Positions 10,666 to 19,476 of a stretch of 61,125 bases of DNA are shown piece after piece; position 1 is the first letter of the stretch; each line of letters starts with the position of its first letter. The position numbers and the translations under genes were made by a program. The notes beneath the pieces were generated by a model that saw only the letters and a list, made by a program, of their open reading frames with translations, was not told where the DNA came from and made no database searches. Source of the DNA: Kineococcus sp. TRM81007 (lineage in GTDB: Bacteria; Actinomycetota; Actinomycetes; Actinomycetales; Kineococcaceae); the NCBI RefSeq assembly GCF_022669155.1, contig NZ_JALBVB010000032.1, forward strand, positions 23,357 to 84,481. Direction: 5' to 3'.

Positions 10666-11688
10666 TCAGGCCGGCGCGGGGCTCGAGCGCACCTCCGCCA
10701 GCCGCACCGGCCGGTGCTCGCGCAGCGAGAGCATGCACGCCTCGGCGATCCAGCCGGCCTCCACCGCGTCGGCCACGGTGCACGGCGAGGGCCGGGTGCC
10801 GGCGACGACCTCGGTGAACGCGCGCAGCTCGGCGCGGTAGGCGTCGGCGAAGCGGTCCATGAAGAACGTGTGCGGCGCCCCCGCGGGGAACGTCGCCCCG
10901 GGTTCCAGCGAGCGCAGCGGCAGGTGGTCCTCCAGGCCGGCGGCGACGCTGTCGGCGGTGCCGTGCAGTTCCAGGCGCACGTCGTAGCCGCGCGCGTTGC
11001 ACCGGGTGTTGGAGACGAGGGCGATCGCGCCGTCGTCGAGGGTGAGGACGGCGGCGGAGGTGTCCACGTCGCCGTTCTCGGCGAACACGGGGTCGCCGTT
11101 CGCGCTGCCGGTGGCGTAGACCTCCACGACCTCCCGGCCGGTGACGAACCGCACGGTGTCGAAGTCGTGGACGCTGCAGTCGCGGAAGATGCCGCCGGAG
11201 GTGGCGACGTACGCGGCGGGCGGTGGGGCGGGGTCCATCGTGGTGGAGCGCACCGTGTGCAGCCGGCCCAGCGCCCCGCTCGCCACCGCCTCGCGGGCCG
11301 CGGCCACGGCCTCGTCGAAGCGGCGGTTGTACCCGATCTGCACGGGCACGTCGCCGGCCTCCACGCGGCGCAGCACCGCCACCGCGTCGCCGGCCGCGCG
11401 GGCGACGGGTTTCTCGCAGAACACGGGGACCCCGGCGTCGAGCGCGGCGAGGACCAGTCCCGGGTGGGCGTCGGTCGCGGCGGCGACGACGAGACCGTCG
11501 ACGCCGGAGGCCAGCACCTCCGCCACGTCGGCGGCGGTGGTGACGCGGCCGGGGTGGCGCTCGGCGACCGCCCGCGCCGCACCGGGGGCGGCGTCCGCGA
11601 CGACGAGGTGGTCGACGGCCTCCAGGCCGGTGAGGGTGGTGGCGTGGAACGCGCCGATGCGGCCGAGGCCGACGAGTCCGAGGCGCAC
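10666..11688 (-). CDS. Gfo/Idh/MocA oxidoreductase, inositol 2-dehydrogenase-like
   Basis: 340 residues. N-terminal Rossmann fold with GLVGLGRIGAFHA, the CEKPVA motif near 92-97 and the catalytic region GGIFRDCSVHDFDTVR near 166-181, typical of NAD-dependent myo-inositol or scyllo-inositol dehydrogenases. GGAGGA lies five bases before the GTG start. It runs in the same direction as the SDR and GntR genes upstream. A second Gfo/Idh enzyme sits at 22437, so one probably acts on myo-inositol and the other on a stereoisomer or derivative; the sequence alone does not say which. Confidence 0.9.
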   Translation of the reverse strand: MRLGLVGLGRIGAFHATTLTGLEAVDHLVVADAAPGAARAVAERHPGRVTTAADVAEVLASGVDGLVVAAATDAHPGLVLAALDAGVPVFCEKPVARAAGDAVAVLRRVEAGDVPVQIGYNRRFDEAVAAAREAVASGALGRLHTVRSTTMDPAPPPAAYVATSGGIFRDCSVHDFDTVRFVTGREVVEVYATGSANGDPVFAENGDVDTSAAVLTLDDGAIALVSNTRCNARGYDVRLELHGTADSVAAGLEDHLPLRSLEPGATFPAGAPHTFFMDRFADAYRAELRAFTEVVAGTRPSPCTVADAVEAGWIAEACMLSLREHRPVRLAEVRSSPAPA

Positions 11689-11740
11689 GGGTTCCTCCAG
11701 GGGCGTGTCGGGTCCGCCCCGGCGGTTCCGGGGCGGCGGG

Positions 11741-12517
11741 TCAGTCCAGGGCGCCCAGGACGTTCTGGTCCCAGTCGACCACCGAGCCGGTGACGACGCC
11801 GGAGCGGTCGGACAGCAGGAACACGACCATCTCGGCGATCTCGCCCGGGTCCGCGAGGCGGCCCATCGGCAGGTCCCGTCCGGCGGCCGCGGCCCAGTCG
11901 TCGCCGGCGCCGTGGAACTCCCGCTGGGTCGCGTCCTCGCCCTCGGTGTCGGTCCAGCCGATGTCCAGGCCGTTGACGCGGATGCGGTCGCGGCGGTGCG
12001 CGTGCGCGGCGTTGCGGGTCAGCCCGGCCAGCCCGGCCTTCGCGGCGACGTACGGCGCCAGGTACGGCTGCCCGCCGTGCTCGGAGGAGGAGATGACGTT
12101 CACGACGCTGCCCGGTGCGCCGCGGGAGACCAGGTGGCGCACCACCTCCTGCATGAGGAAGAACGGGGCGCGCAGGTTCACCGCCACGTGGGCGTCGAAC
12201 AGCTCGGGCGTCGTGTCGAGCAGCGTGCCGCGCGACGTGAGGCCGGCGGCGTTGACGAGGTGGTCGACGCGGCCGTGGCGCTCCACCGCGGCCGCCACCG
12301 AGGCGCGCGCCTGCGCGACGTCGGCGACGTCGGCCCGCACGAACGCGGCGTCCCCGCCGGCGGCGGTCAGCTCGGCGACGAGGGCCTCGCCGGGGCCGGG
12401 CCGGCGGCCGGTGACGACCACGGCGGCGCCCTCGCGGACGGCTGCCCGCGCCACGGCGGCACCCACCCCCTGGGTTCCGCCGCTGACGAGCACGACCCTG
12501 CCGGGCAGCAGTGCCAC
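11741..12517 (-). CDS. SDR-family oxidoreductase
   Basis: 258 residues, classical short-chain dehydrogenase: SGGTQGVGAAVA cofactor loop near 13-24, NAAG near 89, the catalytic Ser-Tyr-Lys set (ISSSE, then YLAPYVAAKAG), and a C-terminal VVDWDQNVLG. AGGAGG precedes the GTG start. It sits between the Gfo/Idh gene and the GntR gene in one orientation, so a role in oxidising an inositol-derived keto sugar is plausible but not shown. Confidence 0.9.
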   Translation of the reverse strand: MALLPGRVVLVSGGTQGVGAAVARAAVREGAAVVVTGRRPGPGEALVAELTAAGGDAAFVRADVADVAQARASVAAAVERHGRVDHLVNAAGLTSRGTLLDTTPELFDAHVAVNLRAPFFLMQEVVRHLVSRGAPGSVVNVISSSEHGGQPYLAPYVAAKAGLAGLTRNAAHAHRRDRIRVNGLDIGWTDTEGEDATQREFHGAGDDWAAAAGRDLPMGRLADPGEIAEMVVFLLSDRSGVVTGSVVDWDQNVLGALD

Positions 12518-12560
12518 GGGACCTCCTGGTGACGCGGGGCGGGAACGTGAGCTGGGTGGG

Positions 12561-13298
12561 TCAGCGGTCGACGAGGGTGACCTCGAACGCGTAGCGGCTG
12601 GCGCGGTAGACGTGCCGGCCCCACTCGACGGCGCGGCCGGAGTCGTCGTGGGTGGCGCGCTCCATGGTCAGCAGCGGGCTGCCCCGGGTCTCGTCGAGCA
12701 GGGAGCACTCCTCGGCGGTGGCGCGCCGCGCCCCGATGCGCTGGCGCGCCACGCGCATCCCCACGCCCCGCGAGCGCAGCAGCTGGTACAGGCCGCGCTC
12801 GGCGAGGCTGGACGCGGTGAGGTCCGTGAACGGTTCGGGCAGCCAGTTCTCCAGCACGGCCAGCGGTTCGTCGGCGGAGAAGCGCAGTCGCCGCAGGTGC
12901 AGGACGGGGCTGCCCTCGGGGACCGTCAGGGACGCGGCCACCTCACCGGGGGCGGGCACGACCTCGTGCACGAGGACCTTCGTGGTGGGTTGCTGGCCCT
13001 TGGCGGCGAGGTCGTCGTGCAGGCTCGTCAGCTCCACGGGGCGGGTGACCTGCCCGTGGACGACCTGGGTGCCGACGCCGCGCTTGCGCACCAGCAGGCC
13101 CTTGTCGACGAGCTGCTGGATGGCCCGGCGCATCGTGGGGCGGGACAGGCCCAGGCGGTCCGCCAGGTGGATCTCGTTGTCCAGGCGCGAGCCGGGGGGC
13201 AGCTTGCCGACCTCGATCGCCTGCTCGATCTGCCGCGCGACCTGGAAGTAGAGGGGGACCGGGCTGGACCGGTCGAGGTCGTCGAAGAGGTCGTCCAC
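12561..13298 (-). CDS. GntR/HutC-family regulator, probable regulator of the iol genes
   Basis: 245 residues. A winged-helix GntR domain (about 15-80: PLYFQVARQIEQAIEVGKLP ... LSRPTMRRAIQQLVDKGLL) is followed by a UTRA ligand-binding domain (about 95-240). GTG 13298 is chosen over an upstream frame-compatible start because AGGAG lies seven bases before it and the protein then begins at the usual place. It is divergent from iolC; the intergenic region carries a TGTCTTGACA site that matches the motif I recall for the GntR-type IolR of Corynebacterium. It is probably a repressor relieved by an inositol metabolite. Confidence 0.9.
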   Translation of the reverse strand: MDDLFDDLDRSSPVPLYFQVARQIEQAIEVGKLPPGSRLDNEIHLADRLGLSRPTMRRAIQQLVDKGLLVRKRGVGTQVVHGQVTRPVELTSLHDDLAAKGQQPTTKVLVHEVVPAPGEVAASLTVPEGSPVLHLRRLRFSADEPLAVLENWLPEPFTDLTASSLAERGLYQLLRSRGVGMRVARQRIGARRATAEECSLLDETRGSPLLTMERATHDDSGRAVEWGRHVYRASRYAFEVTLVDR

Positions 13299-13391
13299 CG
13301 CGGGGCTCCTGTGCTCAGCGTCGCTGCCCAGCCGCTGTCGGCCGTCGCGCCATGCTAGCCCGGGGTGGGCCTTCACGTCAGCATGTCGATT

Positions 13392-13413
13392 TGTCTTGAC
13401 ATATGCTTGACAG
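13392..13413. promoter_or_regulatory. iol operator, copy 1
   Basis: TGTCTTGACA (inverted TGTC/GACA arms) is followed by TATGCTTGACAG; CTTGACA occurs twice, 11 bp apart. Nineteen of 22 positions are shared with the site at 18379-18400. It lies between the GntR gene and iolC, 164 bp before iolC. The second TTGACA could also be a -35 element. Confidence 0.65.
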
Positions 13414-13576
13414 TGCTCGGGGCGGGGAGCACGCTGGGCTCGTCACCGCGCCGCTGCGGCCCGGGCGACGCAGGCGCCCGGGAGGGACGCACCGCTCCCG
13501 GGCGCACCGGAGCGCTCCCTCCCGGGCGTGCTCCGGCACCGCCGGTACGAGGCCCGACGACTTCGAGGAGACTCGC

Positions 13577-14539
13577 GTGAGCAGCAGTGCCGCGTTCGAC
13601 GTGGTGACGATCGGCAGGGTCGGCGTCGACCTCTACCCCTTGCAGGACAACGTGGGGCTGGAGGACGTCGAGACCTTCGGCAAGTACCTCGGCGGCAGCG
13701 CCACGAACGTGGCGGTCGCCGCTGCCCGCCACGGCCGCTCCTCCGCCGTCATCACCCGCACCGGCGAGGACGCCTTCGGCACCTTCGTGCACAAGGCGCT
13801 GGCGGAGTTCGGCGTCTCCGACGCGTTCGTCTCCGGCGTCGAGGGCCTGAACACCCCGCTGGCGTTCTGCGAGATCTACCCGCCGGACCACTTCCCGCTG
13901 CTGTTCTACCGCCTGCCCACCGCACCGGACCTCCGGATCCGCGCGGAGGAGCTGGACCTGGAGGCGATCTCCCGCGCCGGCGTGTTCTGGTCCACGGTCA
14001 CCGGCCTGAGCGAGGAACCCAGTCGCGGCGCGCACCACGCCGCCTGGCAGGCCCGCGCCCGCCGGCCGCTGACCGTCCTGGACCTGGACTACCGGCCCAT
14101 GTTCTGGGAGGACCCCGCCGAGGCCACCGCCGAGGTGCGCCGCGCCCTGCCGCACGTGACGGTCGCCGTCGGCAACAAGGAGGAGTGCGAGGTCGCCGTC
14201 GGCGAGACCGAGCCCCGCCGGGCCGCCGAGGCGCTGCTCGACGCCGGGGTGGAGATCGCGATCGTCAAGCAGGGACCGCGCGGCGTGCTGGGCATGACGC
14301 GCGACGAGGTCGTCGAGGTGCCCCCCACCCCGGTCGAGGTGACCAACGGCCTGGGTGCCGGTGACGGGTTCGGCGGCGCGCTGTGCCACGGGCTGCTGGC
14401 CGGCTGGGACCTCGAGCGCGTGCTGCGCTTCGCGAACGCGGCCGGCGCGATCGTCGCCACGCGCAGGGAGTGCTCCACCGCCATGCCGACGACCGCCGAG
14501 GTCGAGGCCCTGCTCGAGGAGGTCGCCGCCCGTGCCTGA
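13577..14539 (+). CDS. iolC: 5-dehydro-2-deoxygluconokinase IolC
   Basis: 320 residues, PfkB-family kinase that phosphorylates 2-deoxy-5-keto-gluconic acid in myo-inositol catabolism. DVVTIGRVGVDLYP opens the fold, LGGSATNVAVAAARHG (near 35-50) binds substrate and NGLGAGDGFGGALCHGLL (near 255) is the PfkB signature with the catalytic Asp. GTG 13577 is chosen because GAGGAG lies six bases upstream and homologues start here. It overlaps the next gene by eight bases. It is the first gene of the iolC-aldolase-iolB-iolD run. Confidence 0.96.
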   Translation: MSSSAAFDVVTIGRVGVDLYPLQDNVGLEDVETFGKYLGGSATNVAVAAARHGRSSAVITRTGEDAFGTFVHKALAEFGVSDAFVSGVEGLNTPLAFCEIYPPDHFPLLFYRLPTAPDLRIRAEELDLEAISRAGVFWSTVTGLSEEPSRGAHHAAWQARARRPLTVLDLDYRPMFWEDPAEATAEVRRALPHVTVAVGNKEECEVAVGETEPRRAAEALLDAGVEIAIVKQGPRGVLGMTRDEVVEVPPTPVEVTNGLGAGDGFGGALCHGLLAGWDLERVLRFANAAGAIVATRRECSTAMPTTAEVEALLEEVAARA

Positions 14540-15425
14540 GAACCCCTCCTTCGCGAAGGACTACGCGGAGGTCTCCGACGTCCGCGCGTTCCGTCCCGGG
14601 CGCATCGCCGAGCTGGCGCGGGCCCGCCGCCGCCGGGAGCAGGTGCTGCCCGCCGACGGCCGCCTGATGGTCATCGCCGCCGACCACCCGGCGCGCGGCG
14701 CGAACGGCGTCGGCGACCGCCCGATGGCGATGGCCAGCCGCACCGAGCTGCTGGACCGGCTGCGGGTGGCGCTGGCCGACCCGGGTGTGGACGGTCTGCT
14801 CGCCAGCGCCGACATCATCGAGGACCTCACCCTCGTCGGAGCCCTGGAGGGCAAGGTCGTCCTCGGGTCGATGAACCGGGGGGGCCTGCAGGGGGCCTCC
14901 TTCGAGCTCGACGACCGCTTCACCGGGTACGACGCCCGGGCGATCGCCGACGCCAACCTCGACGGCGGGAAGTTCCTCACCCGCATCGCGCTGGACGATC
15001 CGGGCACCCTGTCGACCCTCACCGCCTCCGCCGACGCGATCAGCGAGCTCGCCGCCCGCCGGCTCATCGCGATGATCGAGCCGTTCTGGTCGCGGCGCGA
15101 GGGCGGGAAGGTCACGCACGACCTGACGGCCGAGGGCGTCATCAAGTCGGTGAACGTGGCGCAGGCGCTGGGGCGCACCACCGCGTACACGTGGCTGAAG
15201 CTGCCCGTCGTGGACGAGATGGAGCGCGTCATGGAGGCCACGACGCTGCCCACCGTGCTGCTCGGCGGGGACCCCACCACCTCTCCCGAGGAGACGTTCG
15301 CCACCTGGCAGAAGGCGCTGGCCCTGCCGTCGGTGCGCGGGCTGACCGTCGGGCGCACCCTGCTGTACCCGCCGGACGACGACGTGGCGGCCGCCGTGCG
15401 CACCGCCGCCTCGCTCGTGCACTGA
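14532..15425 (+). CDS. Cgl0159-family (beta/alpha)8 aldolase-like protein
   Basis: 297 residues. It resembles the actinobacterial Cgl0159 / deoxyribose-phosphate-aldolase-like TIM barrel found beside iolC, thought to replace IolJ in cleaving 2-deoxy-5-keto-gluconate 6-phosphate to malonate semialdehyde and dihydroxyacetone phosphate. Barrel strands with likely active-site residues are seen in LMVIAADHPARG (near 50), KVVLGSMNRGG and RLIAMIEPFW. GTG 14532 lies inside the iolC end (8-bp overlap), so translation is probably coupled. The activity assignment rests on context. Confidence 0.85.
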   Translation: MPENPSFAKDYAEVSDVRAFRPGRIAELARARRRREQVLPADGRLMVIAADHPARGANGVGDRPMAMASRTELLDRLRVALADPGVDGLLASADIIEDLTLVGALEGKVVLGSMNRGGLQGASFELDDRFTGYDARAIADANLDGGKFLTRIALDDPGTLSTLTASADAISELAARRLIAMIEPFWSRREGGKVTHDLTAEGVIKSVNVAQALGRTTAYTWLKLPVVDEMERVMEATTLPTVLLGGDPTTSPEETFATWQKALALPSVRGLTVGRTLLYPPDDDVAAAVRTAASLVH

Positions 15426-15466
15426 CCACCGCCGGACCGAGAACGACGAAGGAAGAGGACCAGGAC

Positions 15467-16366
15467 GTGGCGGAGAACCCCCACCACCTGCCCCGCGGCA
15501 GCGCCGCCCGCGACGGGTTCGACCTCGTGGTGACCCCCGAGAGCGCGGGCTGGAGGTTCTCCAGCCTGCGCACGCTCACCCTCGCGCCGGGCGCCGCCCG
15601 CGAGTTCGCCACGGGGGAGGAGGAACTGCTCGTCCTGCCGCTGTCGGGTTCGGCGCGCGTCGAGGCCGGCGGCGAGGTGATCGACCTGACCGGCCGCAGC
15701 AGCGTGTTCGACGCGGTCAGCGACTTCGCCTACGTCGGGCGCGACAGCACCGTGCGGGTGAGCAGCCGCGACGGTGCCGTGCTGTCCTTCCCCGGCGCGC
15801 GCGCCCGCCGCCGGCTGCCGTTCCGCTACGGCCCGGCCTCCGACGTGGCCGTGGAGCTGCGCGGGGCGGGGCGGTGCAGCCGGCAGGTGAACAACTTCGC
15901 CACCCCGCAGGCCTTCGAGACCGACAAGCTCATCGCCTGCGAGGTGCTCACCCCGGCAGCGAACTGGTCCTCCTACCCGCCGCACCGGCACGACCGCACC
16001 AGCGACGTGGAGAGCGAGCTGGAGGAGGTCTACTACTTCGAGTTCCGCTCGCTGGCCCCCGCCGGGACCCCCGGCGCGGAGGCCGGGCTGGGGTACCAGC
16101 GCGTGTACGGCGAACCCGAGCGGCCGATCGACGTGCTCGAGGAGGTCCGCTCCGGCGACGTCGTGCTCATCCCGCACGGCTGGCACGGCCCGTCCATCGC
16201 CTCCCCGTCGCACGACATGTACTACCTCAACGTCATGGCCGGCCCGGAGGACGAGCGGGCCTGGAGGATCTGCGACGACCCCGCCCACGGCTGGGTCCGC
16301 GGCACGTGGGACGGCCAGGAGATCGACCCCCGGCTGCCCCTCTGCTCCGCGCCCACCGGCGCCTGA
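15467..16366 (+). CDS. iolB: 5-deoxy-glucuronate isomerase IolB
   Basis: 299 residues, two-cupin isomerase turning 5-deoxy-glucuronate into 2-deoxy-5-keto-gluconate. The metal-binding segment YPPHRHDRTS...ESELEEVYYFEF (about 167-190) carries two His and a Glu, and a later His lies in PHGWHGPS (about 227). AGAGGAC precedes the GTG start. It lies 41 bases downstream of the aldolase gene in the iol operon. Confidence 0.95.
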   Translation: MAENPHHLPRGSAARDGFDLVVTPESAGWRFSSLRTLTLAPGAAREFATGEEELLVLPLSGSARVEAGGEVIDLTGRSSVFDAVSDFAYVGRDSTVRVSSRDGAVLSFPGARARRRLPFRYGPASDVAVELRGAGRCSRQVNNFATPQAFETDKLIACEVLTPAANWSSYPPHRHDRTSDVESELEEVYYFEFRSLAPAGTPGAEAGLGYQRVYGEPERPIDVLEEVRSGDVVLIPHGWHGPSIASPSHDMYYLNVMAGPEDERAWRICDDPAHGWVRGTWDGQEIDPRLPLCSAPTGA

Positions 16367-16406
16367 ACACCCCCTCGAAGACACGGACCGATCGGAGCCG
16401 ATCGCC

Positions 16407-18338
16407 ATGAGCGCAGAAACCCCCGCCGCCGCCGGCACCGTCCGCCTGACCGTCGCCCAGGCGGTCGTGCGCTTCCTCAGCAGCCAGTTCACCGAGCGCG
16501 ACGGGCAGCGCCAGCAGTTCTTCGGCGGCGTCCTCGGCATCTTCGGCCACGGCAACGTGGCCGGCGTCGGGCAGGCGCTGCTGGAGGCCGAGCTGGAGGC
16601 CGACGCCGGGGACGGCTGGAAGCCCGCCGCGCAGGTGCCCTACGTGACAGGACGCAACGAGCAGGCGATGGTCCACACCGCCGTCGGCTACGCCCGCCAG
16701 AAGGACCGGTTGCAGGCGATGGCCGTCACGGCGTCCATCGGGCCGGGTTCGTCGAACATGCTCACCGGCGCGGCGCTGGCCACGATCAACCGCATCCCCG
16801 TCCTGCTGCTGCCCAGCGACGTCTTCGCCACCCGCGTCGCCTCCCCCGTCCTGCAGGAGCTGGAGCTGGACTCCGGCTACGACGTCTCCGTCAACGACGC
16901 CTTCCGGCCGCTGTCGCGGTTCTTCGACCGCGTGTGGCGGCCGGAGCAGCTGCCCGCCGCCCTGCTGGGGGCGATGCGGGTGCTCACCGATCCCGCCCTG
17001 ACCGGCGCGGCCACCGTCTGCCTGCCGCAGGACGTGCAGGCCGAGGCGCACGACTGGCCGGTGGAGCTGTTCCGCGAGCGCACCTGGCGCGTCGCCCGTC
17101 CGGCGCCGGAGAAGGCCCTGATCGAGGAGGCGGCGGCGCTGGTGCGCGCCGCGAGGGCGCCGATGGTCGTCGCCGGCGGCGGTGTGACGTACTCCGGCGC
17201 CGACGACGCCCTGCGCGCGTTCGTGGAGGCCACCGGCATCCCCGTCGGCCAGTCCCAGGCGGGCAAGGGGACGCTGCCCTACGACCACCCGTTGTGCCTG
17301 GGGGCGATCGGTTCCACCGGCACGACCGCGGCCAACGAGATCGCCGCCGAGGCCGACCTCGTCATCGGCATCGGCACCCGCTACTCGGACTTCACCACCG
17401 CTTCGCGCACGGCGTTCCAGAACCCGGACGTGCGGTTCGTCAACATCAACGTGGCCGGGCTGGACTCCGTCAAGCACGCCGGCCTGCCGGTCCTGGCGGA
17501 CGCCCGCGAGGCGCTGGAGGCGCTCGGCGCCGCGCTGGAGGGCTTCTCCACGCCGGACGCGTACCGCGAGCGCGCCGCCCGGCTGAACCGCGAGTGGGAC
17601 GCCGTGGTGGACCGGTACTACAACTCCGGGCTGGGGGAGCGCAACGGCGTGCTCGCGCAGGCGGAGGTCCTGGGCGCCGTCGACGAGGTCGCCGAGGCGC
17701 GCGACGTCGTCGTGTGCGCGGCCGGGTCGCTGCCGGGCGACCTGCACTGCATGTGGCGCACGCGCGACCGCAAGGGCTACCACGTGGAGTACGGGTACTC
17801 CTGCATGGGCTACGAGATCCCCGGCGGCATCGGGGTGCGCATGGCCGCCCCGGACCGCGACGTGTTCATCACGGTCGGGGACGGCTCGTACCTGATGATG
17901 CCCACGGAGCTGGTCACCGCCGTGCAGGAGCGGGTGAAGGTGATCGTGGTGCTGCTGCAGAACCACGGGTTCGCCTCCATCGGCGCCCTGAGCGAGTCGC
18001 GCGGTTCGCAGCGCTACGGCACGAAGTACCGCTACCGCGACGAGCAGGGCCACCTCGCCGGCGACAAGCTGCCCGTGGACCTCGCCGCCAACGCCGAGAG
18101 CCTGGGCGTGCGGGTGCTGCGCGTGCACACCCGCGACGAGCTGGTCGCGGCGCTGCGGGACGCGAAGGCGTCGGAGGAGTCGACGCTGGTGCACGTGGAG
18201 ACCGACCTGTACTCCGAGGCACCCGACGGGGGCGGCTGGTGGGACGTGCCGGTCTCGGAGGTCTCGCACCTGGAGTCCACGCGCAGCGCCCGGGTGGAGT
18301 ACGAGCAGCACAAGGCGCGCCAGCGCCCGCTGGTCTGA
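16407..18338 (+). CDS. iolD: 3D-(3,5/4)-trihydroxycyclohexane-1,2-dione acylhydrolase IolD
   Basis: 643 residues, thiamine-diphosphate-dependent hydrolase that opens the cyclohexanedione ring in inositol breakdown. The N-terminal Pyr domain has YVTGRNEQAMVHTAVGYA (catalytic Glu) near 80, the middle domain VVAGGGVTYSGA, and the PP domain the GDGSYLMMPTEL...QNHGFASIG motif (about 490-530) for Mg-ThDP. The ATG start is fixed by homologue length. A weak 6-bp hairpin and the second iol operator follow, so this may be the last gene of the first iol transcript. Confidence 0.96.
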   Translation: MSAETPAAAGTVRLTVAQAVVRFLSSQFTERDGQRQQFFGGVLGIFGHGNVAGVGQALLEAELEADAGDGWKPAAQVPYVTGRNEQAMVHTAVGYARQKDRLQAMAVTASIGPGSSNMLTGAALATINRIPVLLLPSDVFATRVASPVLQELELDSGYDVSVNDAFRPLSRFFDRVWRPEQLPAALLGAMRVLTDPALTGAATVCLPQDVQAEAHDWPVELFRERTWRVARPAPEKALIEEAAALVRAARAPMVVAGGGVTYSGADDALRAFVEATGIPVGQSQAGKGTLPYDHPLCLGAIGSTGTTAANEIAAEADLVIGIGTRYSDFTTASRTAFQNPDVRFVNINVAGLDSVKHAGLPVLADAREALEALGAALEGFSTPDAYRERAARLNREWDAVVDRYYNSGLGERNGVLAQAEVLGAVDEVAEARDVVVCAAGSLPGDLHCMWRTRDRKGYHVEYGYSCMGYEIPGGIGVRMAAPDRDVFITVGDGSYLMMPTELVTAVQERVKVIVVLLQNHGFASIGALSESRGSQRYGTKYRYRDEQGHLAGDKLPVDLAANAESLGVRVLRVHTRDELVAALRDAKASEESTLVHVETDLYSEAPDGGGWWDVPVSEVSHLESTRSARVEYEQHKARQRPLV

Positions 18339-18378
18339 CGCCCGCCCGCAGGGGCGCCACCGCCCCGCCAGGTAAGAA

Positions 18379-18400
18379 TGTCCAGACAAATGCTTGACAG
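18379..18400. promoter_or_regulatory. iol operator, copy 2
   Basis: TGTCCAGACA then AATGCTTGACAG, 19 of 22 positions identical to the site before iolC. It lies 74 bp before the iolE-like gene and probably places the transport/iolG/iolH half under the same regulator. Confidence 0.6.
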
Positions 18401-18473
18401 GTCGCGCTCCGCGCGCGACAGTTCCGGTGCCCGCTCCGCCAGGAGCGCACGACGACGTGGGAGGGTTCAGTCA

Positions 18474-19370
18474 GTGAGCCGCATCACCATCGGGTCCGCC
18501 CCCGACTCCTGGGGCGTCTGGTTCGCCGACGACCCGCTGCAGACCCCGTGGGCCCGCTTCCTCGACGAGGTCGCCGAGGCCGGGTACGAGTGGATCGAGC
18601 TGGGCCCGTACGGCTACCTGCCGACCGACCCGCAGCAGCTGGCCGACGAGCTGGCGCCCCGGAACCTCAAGGTCTCCGCCGGCACCATCTTCGCTGCCCT
18701 GCACCGCCCCGACCACTACGACGAGGCGTGGGCCCAGGTCGAGCAGGTCGCGGAGCTGACCCGGGCGGTGGGCGGCACCCACCTGGTGGTCATCCCCGGC
18801 CAGTGGCGCAGCGACAGGACGGGCGAGGCGCTGGAGCCCCGCACCCTCGACGACGAGGGCTGGCGGCGGCTGACCTCCGGCATGGACCGCCTCGGCCGGG
18901 CGATCAAGGACGGCTACGGCCTGCAGATGGCGTTCCACTCGCACGCCGACACGCACGTCGACACCCAGGACGAGATCGAGCGCTTCCTGGAGACGACCGA
19001 CCCCGACGCGGTCAAGCTCTGCCTGGACACCGGCCACGTCAGCTACTCCGGCGGGGACAACCTCGAGATCATCCGCCGGTACCCCGACCGCATCGCCTAC
19101 GCCCACCTCAAGCAGGTGGACCCGCAGGTGGTCGCGAAGGTGAAGGAGGACGACCTCGGGTTCGGCGACGCGGTCAAGCTGGGCGCGATGGTGGAGCCCC
19201 CCCGGGGGGTCCCCGACATGCCGCCGATCCTCGACGCGCTGGAAGATCTGGGGCGTGACGTCTTCGCCATCGTCGAGCAGGACCTCTACCCGGTCGCCTT
19301 CGACGCCCCCCTGCCCATCGCCCGGCGCACCTCCACCTACCTGCGGTCCTGCCGGCTCCCGCAGGCCTGA
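18474..19370 (+). CDS. sugar phosphate isomerase/epimerase (IolE-like TIM barrel)
   Basis: 298 residues, AP-endonuclease-2/xylose-isomerase-like barrel. It opens with IGSAPDSWGVWFADDP, like inosose dehydratases (IolE: GIAPIGW), and has metal ligands in MAFHSHADTHVDT (His), LCLDTGHVSYSGGD (Asp/His), AYAHLKQVD (His) and VEQD (Glu). The most likely role is inosose dehydratase or inosose isomerase (IolI-type). The GTG at 18474 follows GGGAGG. The iol operator lies upstream and the ABC importer downstream. Confidence 0.87.
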   Translation: MSRITIGSAPDSWGVWFADDPLQTPWARFLDEVAEAGYEWIELGPYGYLPTDPQQLADELAPRNLKVSAGTIFAALHRPDHYDEAWAQVEQVAELTRAVGGTHLVVIPGQWRSDRTGEALEPRTLDDEGWRRLTSGMDRLGRAIKDGYGLQMAFHSHADTHVDTQDEIERFLETTDPDAVKLCLDTGHVSYSGGDNLEIIRRYPDRIAYAHLKQVDPQVVAKVKEDDLGFGDAVKLGAMVEPPRGVPDMPPILDALEDLGRDVFAIVEQDLYPVAFDAPLPIARRTSTYLRSCRLPQA

Positions 19371-19412
19371 CGGCCCGCCCCGCGCCACCGTCTCGCACCA
19401 GACCCGCACCAC

Positions 19413-19431
19413 CCCGCTGGGACCCAGCGGG
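19413..19431 (+). other. intercistronic hairpin before the binding-protein gene
   Basis: CCCGCTGGGACCCAGCGGG is a 19-nt inverted repeat (8-bp stem, 3-nt loop) between the iolE-like gene and the solute-binding protein gene. It may lower read-through or protect the downstream mRNA. Confidence 0.45.
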
Positions 19432-19476
19432 CTCGACGCACCGGGCGCGACCGCCCGTGGAGAAGGGAACGGATCG

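Noticed and set aside
18351-18366. Hairpin after iolD as terminator
   Set aside because: A 6-bp stem with a 4-nt loop and no T-run is too weak to call.
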